A stretch of 64,000 bases of DNA from Pseudopedobacter sp965218985 (GCA_965218985.1 CBDCMP010000007.1:2480001-2544000); one strand, 5' to 3'. Positions 27,434 to 35,630 are shown, counted from the first letter of the stretch. Notes: generated by a model from the sequence alone, not told the origin. Numbers and translations: made by a program.

Positions 27434-27461
27434 TGTCATGCTGAACTCGGTTTCAACATCT
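27434..27461. repeat. Imperfect palindrome, possible dispersed repeat
   Basis: GTCATGCTGAA followed by CTCGG and TTTCAACATC forms an imperfect palindrome just after the M20 gene. From memory, near-identical palindromes recur between genes of Sphingobacteriaceae; only one copy is in this window, so that cannot be checked here. Confidence 0.4.
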
Positions 27462-27501
27462 CCTTATAAATGATATATTTTAACTTCTTCGATTCGAATT
27501 T

Positions 27502-28446
27502 ATGAAGCCATACACTTTTTTTATCTTTCTGGTGTTCTTCATCTCCAAGTCCTTTTCACAGGGCATTCCTCGTTTCAATCCAGACACCGTTTTAACCATG
27601 AAGATGGATAAAGATGCAGTGGTTAAAACCGGAAAAGCAGGTTTGGATGTGGAGGATTTTATCCACGAAATCGTGACGGACACCAGTTTCTACCAAGCTT
27701 TCAGGAATATGAAAAAATATAGTTTCATTGCTGAAAACAGGGTGTATACCTATGACAAAAAGAACGAAGTGAATGGAAAGATTTACCGAAAAATCTTACA
27801 TAGCAACAGTGACGCTGGCCATAACATGAAATTCCTTGAAAAAGAGGATAGCGGGGACTTATTTAAAAAAAATGGTAAGTACGAACTATATACCGTCGAG
27901 ATGTTCGACTATATTTTCATGAATGCCTACAGTTCAGATTTTGTACCTGATAACAGTTCAGGCAAAGGTGCCGGAGGTTCAAATGAATCCTATAAGGACA
28001 AATTAAAAACCCTGATCTTCACTCCGGGCAGACCCATTAAAGGTGTTCCTTTCATCTCTGGAAAAACCGAAATCTTCACGGCCAACATGCGCCAATACTA
28101 TGATTATGCCTTCGCCAAAGGAATGTATTTAGATTCCATCCCGGTTTACCGGTTTAAAGTGACCATGAAACCCGACCTAAGCAACTGGACAAAAGACGGC
28201 ATCATGATCAAAGAACTTACCACCATTTTCGACCAGCGGAATTTTCAAATCCTGGGCAGATATATTGACATGAAACTGGATAACCTGGCTTTTGATTTTG
28301 ATGTACAGATGAATATTGAGATGAGCTATTTCGGCGGAGATTTACTACCCACCAAAATAAGTTATCAGGGAAACTGGGACATTCCTTTTAAGAAAGAAGA
28401 AAGGGCCAGCTTTTTAGTGCTGCACAAGAATTATAAGTTGGAATAA
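27502..28446 (+). CDS. Uncharacterised secreted protein
   Basis: A 314-residue exported protein with a signal peptide (1-19, ending SFSQ). I do not recognise a named domain. The mature part is mixed alpha/beta, rich in aromatic residues and charged turns; the C-terminal half (about 190-314) reads as alternating beta strands with motifs FTANMRQYYDYAF, YRFKVTMKPD, LDNLAFDFDVQMNIEMSYFGGDLLPTKISYQGNWDIPFKKEERASF as a region at residues 258-303. The strand pattern could suit a lipid- or membrane-associated beta fold, which is inference only. It ends near a compound palindrome and faces the met operon. Confidence 0.75.
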   Translation: MKPYTFFIFLVFFISKSFSQGIPRFNPDTVLTMKMDKDAVVKTGKAGLDVEDFIHEIVTDTSFYQAFRNMKKYSFIAENRVYTYDKKNEVNGKIYRKILHSNSDAGHNMKFLEKEDSGDLFKKNGKYELYTVEMFDYIFMNAYSSDFVPDNSSGKGAGGSNESYKDKLKTLIFTPGRPIKGVPFISGKTEIFTANMRQYYDYAFAKGMYLDSIPVYRFKVTMKPDLSNWTKDGIMIKELTTIFDQRNFQILGRYIDMKLDNLAFDFDVQMNIEMSYFGGDLLPTKISYQGNWDIPFKKEERASFLVLHKNYKLE

Positions 28447-28493
28447 GTCTGTAATTCGAGCATGTTGGCTAAATAAATTTCCATAAACTCCTT

Positions 28494-28560
28494 TTCCATG
28501 GTCTGTGTCCTCACAGACCATCCATGTTTAATTCGGTCTGTGAGGACACAGGCCGAGGTA
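28494..28560. repeat. Compound palindromic repeat, copy 1
   Basis: Two 20-bp arms, at 28500-28519 and 28535-28554. Each arm is itself a hairpin (GGTCTGTG and CACAGACC or CACAGGCC around a 4-base loop), and the two arms are also reverse complements of each other with one mismatch. A second copy with the same flanks (TTCCAT before, AGGTAA-like after) lies at 43526-43598. Both copies sit where a plus-strand gene meets a minus-strand operon. Confidence 0.8.
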
Positions 28561-28576
28561 ATAGCCATAATACTTA

Positions 28577-28735
28577 CTAGTCTTTCCCTTTTTCAGCTAT
28601 TTTTCTCAGCAATTCGTTTTGTTCTTTCTTTAGTTTTAGGTTTTTTCTAAAGTAAATAAAAATGAACATAATTATTCCAGCCGGAATTATCAATCCTAAC
28701 AATATTAAAATGAGTTCTGGAGCTCCTAATCCCAT
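28577..28735 (-). CDS. Small single-helix membrane protein
   Basis: A 52-residue protein: MGLGAPELILILLG begins a transmembrane helix (about residues 7-29), followed by a strongly charged amphipathic tail (KNLKLKKEQNELLRKIAEKG). Small proteins of this shape, with a GAPELI-type start, recur in Bacteroidota; function unknown. It lies 34 bp downstream of metF on the same strand, so it may be the last gene of the met operon. Confidence 0.72.
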   Translation of the reverse strand: MGLGAPELILILLGLIIPAGIIMFIFIYFRKNLKLKKEQNELLRKIAEKGKD

Positions 28736-28769
28736 AAGATTTTAGATAAATAATAAAATTCTAATATAG

Positions 28770-29726
28770 TTAAAAAATCGCTTTCGCTACATCATAAGTC
28801 TGCTCAGGTTTGCCCATCGTATAAAAATGTAAAACCGGAACGCCAAAATCCATCAGCTCCTTACACTGTTGAATCATAAATTCAGTCCCCACCTTTTTCA
28901 CATCTTTGATATTTTTACATTCTTGCACCGCCTCACTTAAATCTTCCGGCAAGTCTATATGAAAAATCTTTGGCAAAGAAACCAGCTGTTTTACAGAGCT
29001 GATGGGTTTCAATCCCGGAATAATTGGGACATTGATATCATTCTCGCGGCATTTATTCACGAAATCAAAATATTTCTGATTATCAAAAAACATCTGTGTC
29101 ACAATAAACTCTGCACCCATATCCACCTTTTTCTTCAAATGCTGAAAATCTGCTTTAAGGTTTGGTGCTTCAAAATGCTTTTCTGGATAACCTGCCACAC
29201 CTATACAAAAATCACTGTTGTATTCTGCAGAGACATCCTCATGCAAAAATTTCCCTGAATTGTGGTCTTTGATATGTTCGATCAAATCTGTGGCATAGCA
29301 ATGTCCTCCAGGAGTGGGCATAAATGAAGAATCAGCTTTCCGTGCGTCCCCTCTCAATGCCAAAACATTGTCAATCCCTAAAAACTGGAGATCTATCAAA
29401 GCGTTTTCAGTTTCTTCCTTGGTAAAACCTCCACAGATCAGATGTGGAACTGCATCCACTCCATATTTGTTGATGATAGCGGCACATATAGCGATGGTTC
29501 CTGGTCTTTTACGGTAAGAAACTTTTTCTAATAAACCATTTTCTTTTTCTTTATAAATATAATCTTCTCTTAAGGATGTTACATCAATGAATGGTGGCTT
29601 GAACTCCATCAATGGATCAATGGCATCGTAAATCCATTGAATACTTTGGCCTTTGACAGGAGGTAAAAGCTCGAACGAAAAAAGTGTTTTGCCGTTGGCG
29701 TTTTTAATATGTTCGGTGATTTTCAT
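28770..29726 (-). CDS. metF: Methylenetetrahydrofolate reductase
   Basis: A 318-residue FAD enzyme that reduces 5,10-methylene-THF to 5-methyl-THF, the methyl donor for MetH encoded upstream. The start at 29726 (ATG, MKITEHI) fits better than a TTG six codons earlier. Family motifs: FSFELLPPVKG, PHLICGGFTKEETENAL, VLALRGDARK (FAD region), IGVAGYPEKHFEAP, VTQMFFDNQKYFDF and VPIIPGLKPI. It lies in the minus-strand order metH - four-helix-bundle gene - metF - small membrane protein, under the SAM riboswitch upstream of metH. Confidence 0.96.
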   Translation of the reverse strand: MKITEHIKNANGKTLFSFELLPPVKGQSIQWIYDAIDPLMEFKPPFIDVTSLREDYIYKEKENGLLEKVSYRKRPGTIAICAAIINKYGVDAVPHLICGGFTKEETENALIDLQFLGIDNVLALRGDARKADSSFMPTPGGHCYATDLIEHIKDHNSGKFLHEDVSAEYNSDFCIGVAGYPEKHFEAPNLKADFQHLKKKVDMGAEFIVTQMFFDNQKYFDFVNKCRENDINVPIIPGLKPISSVKQLVSLPKIFHIDLPEDLSEAVQECKNIKDVKKVGTEFMIQQCKELMDFGVPVLHFYTMGKPEQTYDVAKAIF

Positions 29727-29730
29727 GTGA

Positions 29731-29765
29731 GTATTTAGTCGCAAGTATTAAGTATCAAGACTCTT
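29731..29765. repeat. Seven-base periodic array, metF side of the four-helix-bundle gene
   Basis: Five consecutive 7-base units (GTATTTA, GTCGCAA, GTATTAA, GTATCAA, GACTCTT) starting at 29731. They overlap the last codons and stop of the four-helix-bundle gene. Read in the opposite direction they match the array on the other side of that gene. Confidence 0.75.
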
Positions 29766-30101
29766 TGCAAATCCGCTAAGCATCTTTTGAATTTCGATTG
29801 TTTTTGTTTGAAGTAGCTTGAATTGTTCCATTGATATTAGTCCAACTTCGTTTAAGATGATGATTTGTGTTTCAAGTTCAAACGCGGACCCTAAACTCAT
29901 GCTAATAAATTGCTTTAATCCCTGGTCTGATTTTCTTCCACAACCTTCAGCAATATTTGAGGGAATTGGAACCGCACATCTGAAAAGTTGATTTGAGATT
30001 CCAAATTTGTGTTCATTAGGGAAAGATTTAGTAGTTTCAAACATTAATTTTGAAAGTTCTACACTTGATTTCCAAACTTTCAATTCTTTGAAATTATGCA
30101 T
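29748..30101 (-). CDS. Four-helix-bundle protein (23S rRNA intervening-sequence protein family)
   Basis: A 117-residue all-helical protein of the S23/IVP family (TIGR02436-type): KELKVWKSSVELSKLMFETTK at the start, then FPNEHKFGISNQLFRCAVPIPSNIAEG, the family hallmark (residues 29-55), and helices ending in IEIQKMLSGFAKSL. Relatives are classically found inside intervening sequences of 23S rRNA genes and as the Avd helper protein of diversity-generating retroelements. Here the gene interrupts the met operon and is flanked on both sides by inverted seven-base periodic arrays. No reverse transcriptase or variable repeat was found nearby. Function unknown. Confidence 0.92.
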   Translation of the reverse strand: MHNFKELKVWKSSVELSKLMFETTKSFPNEHKFGISNQLFRCAVPIPSNIAEGCGRKSDQGLKQFISMSLGSAFELETQIIILNEVGLISMEQFKLLQTKTIEIQKMLSGFAKSLDT

Positions 30102-30103
30102 AT

Positions 30104-30138
30104 CAGTCTTTTATACTTTCTACTAAATACTTATTGCT
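30104..30138. repeat. Seven-base periodic array, metH side of the four-helix-bundle gene
   Basis: Five consecutive units (CAGTCTT, TTATACT, TTCTACT, AAATACT, TATTGCT). Reverse complemented, it reads AGTATTT, AGTAGAA, AGTATAA and ends AAAGACT, close to the array at 29731-29765 which ends CAAGACT. The two arrays are therefore inverted around the gene and could pair in the mRNA. Confidence 0.75.
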
Positions 30139-30142
30139 TTCC

Positions 30143-33100
30143 TTAATATCCCAAATTCGGACTCAACCATCTTTCCGCTGTCTCTAAATCCATTCCTTTT
30201 CTTTTGGCGTAGTCTACCACTTGGTCTTTATCAATTTTCCCTAAACCAAAATACCTGGCTTCGGGATGTGCGAAATAGAAACCACTTACCGCAGCGGTTG
30301 GATACATGGCAAAACTTTCGGTCAGCTTTAAGCCGATTTTATTTTCTGCATCCAATAATTCCCAAAGCGTTCCTTTTTCCGTATGATCAGGACAAGCCGG
30401 ATAACCCGGTGCCGGACGAATTCCCTGATATTTCTCCTTGATCAAAGATTCATTATCCAGTTTTTCATCTTTTGCATAACCCCAATATTCCTTTCGCACC
30501 AGTTCATGCAGTTTCTCAGCGAAAGCTTCAGCCAATCTATCTGCCAATGCTTTGGCCATAATACTGTTATAATCATCATGGTCTTTTTCAAATTGTACCA
30601 CCAGTTCCTCACAACCGTGGCCCGTGGTTACGGCAAAACCTCCAAAATAGTCTTTTATCCCGGTCTCCTTTGGAGCAATGAAATCAGCTAAAGCATAATA
30701 AGGTTCGTCTTTGGCTTTTTCTGCTTGCTGACGTAAAGTATGTATGGTAACTGTTTGGGATTGGCTATTTTGTAATCGGTTGTCGGTAATCGGTTTTACA
30801 TTTGCGCTATTTTGTAATCGGTAATCGGTAATCGGTTGATTTGCAACCGCAGGTTCTGAGGACTGACTACTGACTTCCGATGACTGATTACCGATAACTG
30901 ACAACTGATTACTCTCAACCGACAACTCAATATCATCCCCCACTGCATTCGCAGGCCAGAAACCAAAGACTGCTTTTGCGGTGAAGAGTTTTTCATCAAC
31001 AATACGTTTCAATAATTCCTGCGCATCATCAAAAAGCTTTTTAGCTTCAACACCTACAAATTTATCGTCAAATATTTTCGGATAAGACCCTCTCAATTCC
31101 CAGGTATGGAAGAAAGGAGTCCAGTCAATATAAGGAACTAATTCTTCCAAAGGATAATTCTCCATCACCCTGATGCCCGTGAAAGTTGGCGCTTTGGGAA
31201 CAGAACCATTCAAATTAATCTGATATTGATTTTTCCTGGCATCATACAATTTAAGGAAGACTTTATCCACCTTTTTCTTATTGTAATTATCGCGGGTGGT
31301 TAAATAATCCTCTTTTAATGTTTTAGCATAAGTTTCTTTTGATTCTTTATTTAATAAATTACTGCAAACGCCCACACTCCGGGAAGCATCCAAAACGTGA
31401 ATTACTGCGCCTTTATAATGCGGATCAACTTTTACCGCAGTGTGAATTCTGGAGGTGGTTGCACCACCAATCAGTAAAGGAATATCAAAACCCTCGCGCT
31501 CCATCTCCTTGGCAAAATGCACCATTTCATCTAAAGAAGGAGTGATCAATCCGCTTAAGCCGATGATATCTACCTGATGCTTTCTGGCCTCTTCAATGAT
31601 TTTATTCGCCGGAACCATTACCCCAAGGTCAACCACCTCAAAATTATTGCAGGCCAGTACCACCCCAACAATGTTCTTCCCAATATCATGAACGTCTCCT
31701 TTAACCGTGGCCATTAATATTTTACCAGCACTGCTGCTGGTTCCCACCACTTTTTGAGCCTCTATATATGGCATCAATATGGCCACTGCCTTTTTCATGA
31801 CCCTGGCAGATTTCACCACTTGCGGCAAAAACATTTTACCCGAACCAAATAAATCGCCCACGATGTTCATCCCGTCCATCAATGGGCCTTCAATGACCTC
31901 AATGGGCTTGGCATATTGCAAACGGGCCTCTTCCACATCAGTGTCTAAATAATCAATAATCCCTTTTATCAGGGAGTGAGATAAACGTTCCTGAACCGGA
32001 GCATTTCTCCATTCCTCGTTTTTAACAACAACCTTGCCTTTGTTCTTTACGGTTTCAGCGTAATCAACCAATATTTCGGTTGCATCAGGTCGGCGGTTAA
32101 GCAGTACGTCCTCTACTTTTTCTAAAAGCTCTTTCGGGATTTCTTCATAAACTTCCAGCATCCCGGCATTTACGATGCCCATATCTAAACCAGCCTTAAT
32201 GGCATGGTATAAAAATGCAGCATGCATGGCTTCACGAACTGTATTATTTCCTCTAAAAGAGAAAGAAATATTAGAAACTCCGCCGCTCACTTTCGCCAAA
32301 GGCAGATTTTGTTTGATCCAACGTGTGGCCTCGATGAAATCAACTGCGTAATTATTATGCTCTTCCAATCCGGTGGCGACGGTTAGAATATTTGGATCGA
32401 AGATGATATCCTGAGCTGGAAAACCAACTTCATTCACTAAAATATCGTAAGAACGCTTACAAATTTCTTTCCTGCGCTCCAAATTGTCAGCTTGCCCTTG
32501 TTCATCAAAAGCCATCACCACTGTGGCGGCACCATATTGTTTGATTTTACGGGCAGATTCTTTGAATTTCTCCTCTCCTTCTTTTAAGGAGATGGAATTC
32601 ACGATTCCTTTTCCCTGCAAACATTTCAAACCAGCCTCAATCACGCTCCACTTAGAAGAATCCACCATGATGGGTAATTTGGAGATATCAGGTTCTGATG
32701 CGATAAGGTTTAAAAATTTGGTCATAGCCGCCTCAGAATCCAGCATGCCTTCGTCCATATTCACATCTATCACCTGCGCACCGCCTTCCACCTGTTGGCG
32801 GGCAATAGATAGCGCAGTGTCAAAATCTCTGGATAAAATTAATTTAGAGAATTTTGGAGAACCGGTTACATTGGTACGTTCACCCACATTCACAAACATC
32901 GTGTCGGGCTTTATCGTCACTGCTTCCAGTCCGGATAATCTTAAATAAGGTTCCCTTTCAGGAACTTGCCGTGGAGGATATTTGGTTGCGATATCAGCCA
33001 TGGCCTTGATATGCTCAGGCGTTGTTCCGCAACAACCACCAATCACATTCACAAAACCGGAAGCCATAAAATCCTCCACCAATTTTCCGGTTTGAGAAGC

Positions 33101-33946
33101 GGTTTCATCATATTCGCCAAATTCATTGGGCAAGCCTGCATTTGGATAGGCAGTGACGAACATATCCGCTTTTTCAGAAAGCTCTTCGATGTGCGGGCGC
33201 ATGTCTTTGGCACCTAAAGCACAATTTAAACCTATGGAAAGCAAATCTCCATGCCGCATGGAATTTAAAAAAGCTTCCACGGTTTGCCCGGATAAGGTTC
33301 TTCCGGAAGCATCCGTGATGGTGCCGGAGATCATGATCTCCAGTTTCCTGCCCATCACCTGCTCATATCTTTTGATAGCAAAAATCGCTGCTTTGGCATT
33401 TAAAGTATCAAAGATGGTCTCCACCAATAATAAATCAGCACCACCATCCACCAAGCCACGAACCTGCTCGTAATAAGCCTCTTCTAATTGTTCGTAAGAG
33501 ATGGCTCTGAAACCCGGGTCGTTCACATCGGGTGACATAGATAAAGTACGGTTGGTTGGACCAACAGCACCTGCTACAAATCTTGGTTTTTCGGGATTCT
33601 TTTGTGTATATGCTGTAGCAATTTCTTTAGCAATCCTGGCACCTTCAAAACTCAGTTCGTAGGATAAATCCTCCATGCCATAATCTGCCATGGAAATGCG
33701 TTGAGTACTAAAAGTGTTCGTTTCAATGATATCAGCACCTGCGTCTAAATATTCGGCATGAACCGCCCTGATCACATCCGGACGGGTAAGGTTCAGTAAA
33801 TCATTATTCCCTCTTACATCTGAAGGATGGTTTTTAAATCTTTCTCCACGGAAATCCTCTTCAGTGAGCTTATAGCGCTGAATCATGGTGCCCATCGCTC
33901 CATCAATAATGAGGATTCTTTTTTGCAGTTCTTTTCTGATATCCAT
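30143..33946 (-). CDS. metH: Cobalamin-dependent methionine synthase
   Basis: A 1267-residue enzyme that methylates homocysteine using 5-methyl-THF and B12. I chose ATG at 33946 (MDIRKEL before ILIIDGAMGTMIQ); the frame is open further up into repeat DNA. Modules: homocysteine domain (about 1-330; zinc Cys in GLNCALG and GGCCGTTPEH), pterin domain (about 350-620; FVNVGERTNVTGS), cobalamin domain (about 650-890; DVHDIG with the axial His) and AdoMet-activation domain (about 920-1265; RPAPGYPACPDHTEK). Within the last domain, residues about 1006-1058 are a Ser/Asn/Gln-rich insertion encoded by seven-base repeats. Confidence 0.97.
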   Translation of the reverse strand: MDIRKELQKRILIIDGAMGTMIQRYKLTEEDFRGERFKNHPSDVRGNNDLLNLTRPDVIRAVHAEYLDAGADIIETNTFSTQRISMADYGMEDLSYELSFEGARIAKEIATAYTQKNPEKPRFVAGAVGPTNRTLSMSPDVNDPGFRAISYEQLEEAYYEQVRGLVDGGADLLLVETIFDTLNAKAAIFAIKRYEQVMGRKLEIMISGTITDASGRTLSGQTVEAFLNSMRHGDLLSIGLNCALGAKDMRPHIEELSEKADMFVTAYPNAGLPNEFGEYDETASQTGKLVEDFMASGFVNVIGGCCGTTPEHIKAMADIATKYPPRQVPEREPYLRLSGLEAVTIKPDTMFVNVGERTNVTGSPKFSKLILSRDFDTALSIARQQVEGGAQVIDVNMDEGMLDSEAAMTKFLNLIASEPDISKLPIMVDSSKWSVIEAGLKCLQGKGIVNSISLKEGEEKFKESARKIKQYGAATVVMAFDEQGQADNLERRKEICKRSYDILVNEVGFPAQDIIFDPNILTVATGLEEHNNYAVDFIEATRWIKQNLPLAKVSGGVSNISFSFRGNNTVREAMHAAFLYHAIKAGLDMGIVNAGMLEVYEEIPKELLEKVEDVLLNRRPDATEILVDYAETVKNKGKVVVKNEEWRNAPVQERLSHSLIKGIIDYLDTDVEEARLQYAKPIEVIEGPLMDGMNIVGDLFGSGKMFLPQVVKSARVMKKAVAILMPYIEAQKVVGTSSSAGKILMATVKGDVHDIGKNIVGVVLACNNFEVVDLGVMVPANKIIEEARKHQVDIIGLSGLITPSLDEMVHFAKEMEREGFDIPLLIGGATTSRIHTAVKVDPHYKGAVIHVLDASRSVGVCSNLLNKESKETYAKTLKEDYLTTRDNYNKKKVDKVFLKLYDARKNQYQINLNGSVPKAPTFTGIRVMENYPLEELVPYIDWTPFFHTWELRGSYPKIFDDKFVGVEAKKLFDDAQELLKRIVDEKLFTAKAVFGFWPANAVGDDIELSVESNQLSVIGNQSSEVSSQSSEPAVANQPITDYRLQNSANVKPITDNRLQNSQSQTVTIHTLRQQAEKAKDEPYYALADFIAPKETGIKDYFGGFAVTTGHGCEELVVQFEKDHDDYNSIMAKALADRLAEAFAEKLHELVRKEYWGYAKDEKLDNESLIKEKYQGIRPAPGYPACPDHTEKGTLWELLDAENKIGLKLTESFAMYPTAAVSGFYFAHPEARYFGLGKIDKDQVVDYAKRKGMDLETAERWLSPNLGY
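30773..30928. repeat. Seven-base periodic arrays inside the metH coding region
   Basis: Left arm: TAATCGG-type units at 30773-30793 and three perfect TAATCGG at 30815-30835. Right arm: ten consecutive 7-base units at 30859-30928, each ending in ACTG, CCG or a close variant. The arms are roughly reverse complements. The block stays in the metH frame and encodes a Ser/Asn/Gln-rich stretch between GDDIELS and HTLRQQAEKAKDEP, where ordinary MetH proteins have only a short loop. Confidence 0.82.
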
Positions 33947-33947
33947 A

Positions 33948-34036
33948 ATTTGAGATTTGAGATTTGAGATTGAGACTTGAGGCTGATTGTAGAATAAATT
34001 CTTAAATCGTAAATCAAAATCGTAAATCAAAAATCT
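33948..34036. repeat. Inverted seven-base periodic element in the metH leader
   Basis: Three perfect ATTTGAG units and two variants (33948-33982), then 34003-34036 with TAAATCG and TAAATCA units (one unit is 6 bases). Reverse complemented, the second block reads GATTTAC-type units, similar to the GATTTGA phase of the first, so the two halves form an imperfect hairpin directly before the metH start. Confidence 0.7.
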
Positions 34037-34053
34037 CGTTTGGCTTATTTAGA

Positions 34054-34098
34054 AAAGTCGGGATGTGGAATTTGACTTCACTTATCTTTTCCCGACTT
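34054..34098 (-). terminator. Possible riboswitch terminator upstream of metH
   Basis: On the minus strand AAGTCGGGA (34098-34090) can pair with TCCCGACTT (34063-34055), followed by a short, weak T-run. An alternative hairpin pairs 34090-34094 with 34104-34108 (TCCCG with CGGGA) and encloses the 3' strand of aptamer helix P1, which would make the two states exclusive. The direction of control is inferred. Confidence 0.5.
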
Positions 34099-34181
34099 AT
34101 AACCGGGATAGAATGTAGCACCTTGTTTGCACAGGTTGCTAAGACTTCGCAGGGTCTAATCCCTCCGTCTTTCTCTATAAG
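34096..34181 (-). ncRNA. SAM riboswitch (S-box, SAM-I type)
   Basis: Read on the minus strand, the conserved S-box core appears in order: AGAGAAAGACGGAGGGA, then a GACCC hairpin arm with TGCGAAGTC, GCAACC (34139-34134) and GGTGC (34122-34118). The outer helix P1 pairs CTTAT (34181-34177) with ATAAG (34100-34096). At about 86 nt it is on the short side for the family, mainly in P4. It lies 150 bases upstream of metH, the expected target, and would reduce transcription when S-adenosylmethionine is abundant. Confidence 0.87.
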
Positions 34182-34186
34182 CTGTG

Positions 34187-34218
34187 CAAAAATGCAATAT
34201 TGTTTGGTGAATTGCAAA
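34187..34218 (-). promoter_or_regulatory. Predicted promoter of the met operon
   Basis: Minus-strand TTTG (34218-34215) and CATTTTTG (34194-34187) are 20 bases apart, matching the Bacteroidota promoter except for the first base of the -7 box. Transcription would start a few bases before riboswitch helix P1. Confidence 0.45.
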
Positions 34219-34292
34219 TAGGGTATAAATCAAATGCTTTTCTTGACGTGTTTAATACAAAAAGATCAAATCAATCCATAATTCATCTCAGT

Positions 34293-35552
34293 TTAAGCTT
34301 TTTCGCTGTAGCTATAAACCGTGTAGCTGCACAGGTATTGTGCCACATATTTGGCAATAAAGCTGCTGATTAGGATAGGTATGAACAACAAGTAACCCCC
34401 AACGGCGATGCTACATGTTAAGAATATGGCAGTGAGTGGAGCATGGATTGTGGCACTCAAAACTGCCGCTGCACCTGCCAGTGCAAAATTTAACACAATA
34501 AGGTTGGTATGGAAATAATGATTGCATACCATGGCCACCAACATGCCCAATACTGCCCCCGCTACAATGCTGGGAGCAAACACGCCTCCATCACCTCCAG
34601 CGCCTAAAGTAAGAGAGGCTACCAGAGGTTTCAACATCACTATGGTCAATAGCATCCCTGTTAAACCTAACGAAAACGGTTGTCCATTAATTCTTGTCAT
34701 TAAGCTAGGGATCGCATGGTAGCTATCGCCATATAATTGCGGAAAACATAATATGCCCAAGCCTACCAATATGGCACCAATATTTACCCTTAAAAAGTTG
34801 TTGTTTATGGTGGAAAAACGTCTTTTGATGTAGATGACGGTTTTGGTGAAATATACTGCCAACCCACCGGCCACTACACTCAAAAATATAAAATAAGGGA
34901 TGGCATGCAAGCGCCATTCGGTTACGTTGAAGCTGAACAGGGGCTTGCCTTCTGTCAAATACATAAACAACCAAGACACAAATGCAGCACTGGTACAACT
35001 GATCAATATAGTTTTATTTATTTTACGGGCGATCACCTCAACGGCGAAAAGAAAACCCGCCAAGGGACTACCAAACAAGGTGGCTATTCCGGCAGCCACT
35101 CCAGCACATACCAGCTCTGTTTTAAAAATATTGGCGATGTATTTTCCTTTATGTGCCACTGATCCGATGGCCGCCGTGGCCACTACCGTGGAAACTTCTA
35201 CACCTGTTGAACCGCCAAAAATCACGGTAAAGAGCCCGTTGAAATAATGCGACGGGATTTTAAAAGCAGGCAAACTGTTCTTCCTTTTGTCTAGGTACTG
35301 ATAGATTTCTTTGATGCCTTTGTTTTGCTTTCCTTTAAACAGATATTTCCTTAAAAAATAGATCATGGTGATACCCACAGAAGGTAAGATGATATACAGC
35401 AAAGGAAAATAATCTGCCTTTGTCAGCATCATCTCTTCATAATAAGCGGTAATTCTTTTGAGCGAATCAGCCAATAAGACGGCAAACAGGCTCACTACAA
35501 TGGAGATGACAATTAATTTGACATAATTGGTACGGATGATGGTTTTTCTCAT
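34293..35552 (-). CDS. ClC family chloride channel/transporter
   Basis: A 419-residue membrane protein with about 10-12 hydrophobic helices. ClC landmarks: GGSTGVEVST (Gly113-Thr122) at the helix F filter position, GVAAGIATLFGSPLAGFLFAVEV, and GAGGDGGVFAPSIVAGA at helix N. Two usual filter sequences differ: GSGIP is replaced by a NKGIK-like segment (about residues 77-81) and GREGP by GSTGV with a Glu two residues later. This variant class is common in Bacteroidota, but ion selectivity and channel-versus-antiporter mode cannot be inferred. No CBS or TrkA-C domain is attached. Confidence 0.93.
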   Translation of the reverse strand: MRKTIIRTNYVKLIVISIVVSLFAVLLADSLKRITAYYEEMMLTKADYFPLLYIILPSVGITMIYFLRKYLFKGKQNKGIKEIYQYLDKRKNSLPAFKIPSHYFNGLFTVIFGGSTGVEVSTVVATAAIGSVAHKGKYIANIFKTELVCAGVAAGIATLFGSPLAGFLFAVEVIARKINKTILISCTSAAFVSWLFMYLTEGKPLFSFNVTEWRLHAIPYFIFLSVVAGGLAVYFTKTVIYIKRRFSTINNNFLRVNIGAILVGLGILCFPQLYGDSYHAIPSLMTRINGQPFSLGLTGMLLTIVMLKPLVASLTLGAGGDGGVFAPSIVAGAVLGMLVAMVCNHYFHTNLIVLNFALAGAAAVLSATIHAPLTAIFLTCSIAVGGYLLFIPILISSFIAKYVAQYLCSYTVYSYSEKA

Positions 35553-35630
35553 AACAATATTCAGCGTAAATTATTAGAAAAGTACGCAAAACTATCAATT
35601 TGCCGGATTATCATCAAGCAAAGACTTTTA

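Noticed and set aside
29731..30138. Diversity-generating retroelement (four-helix-bundle protein as Avd)
   Set aside because: No reverse transcriptase, template repeat or variable target was found nearby.
30815..30928. CRISPR-like array
   Set aside because: Units are 7 bases with no spacers; the block is in a coding region.
32484..32948. 154-codon antisense frame opposite metH
   Set aside because: Low-complexity Ser-rich translation typical of an antisense shadow.
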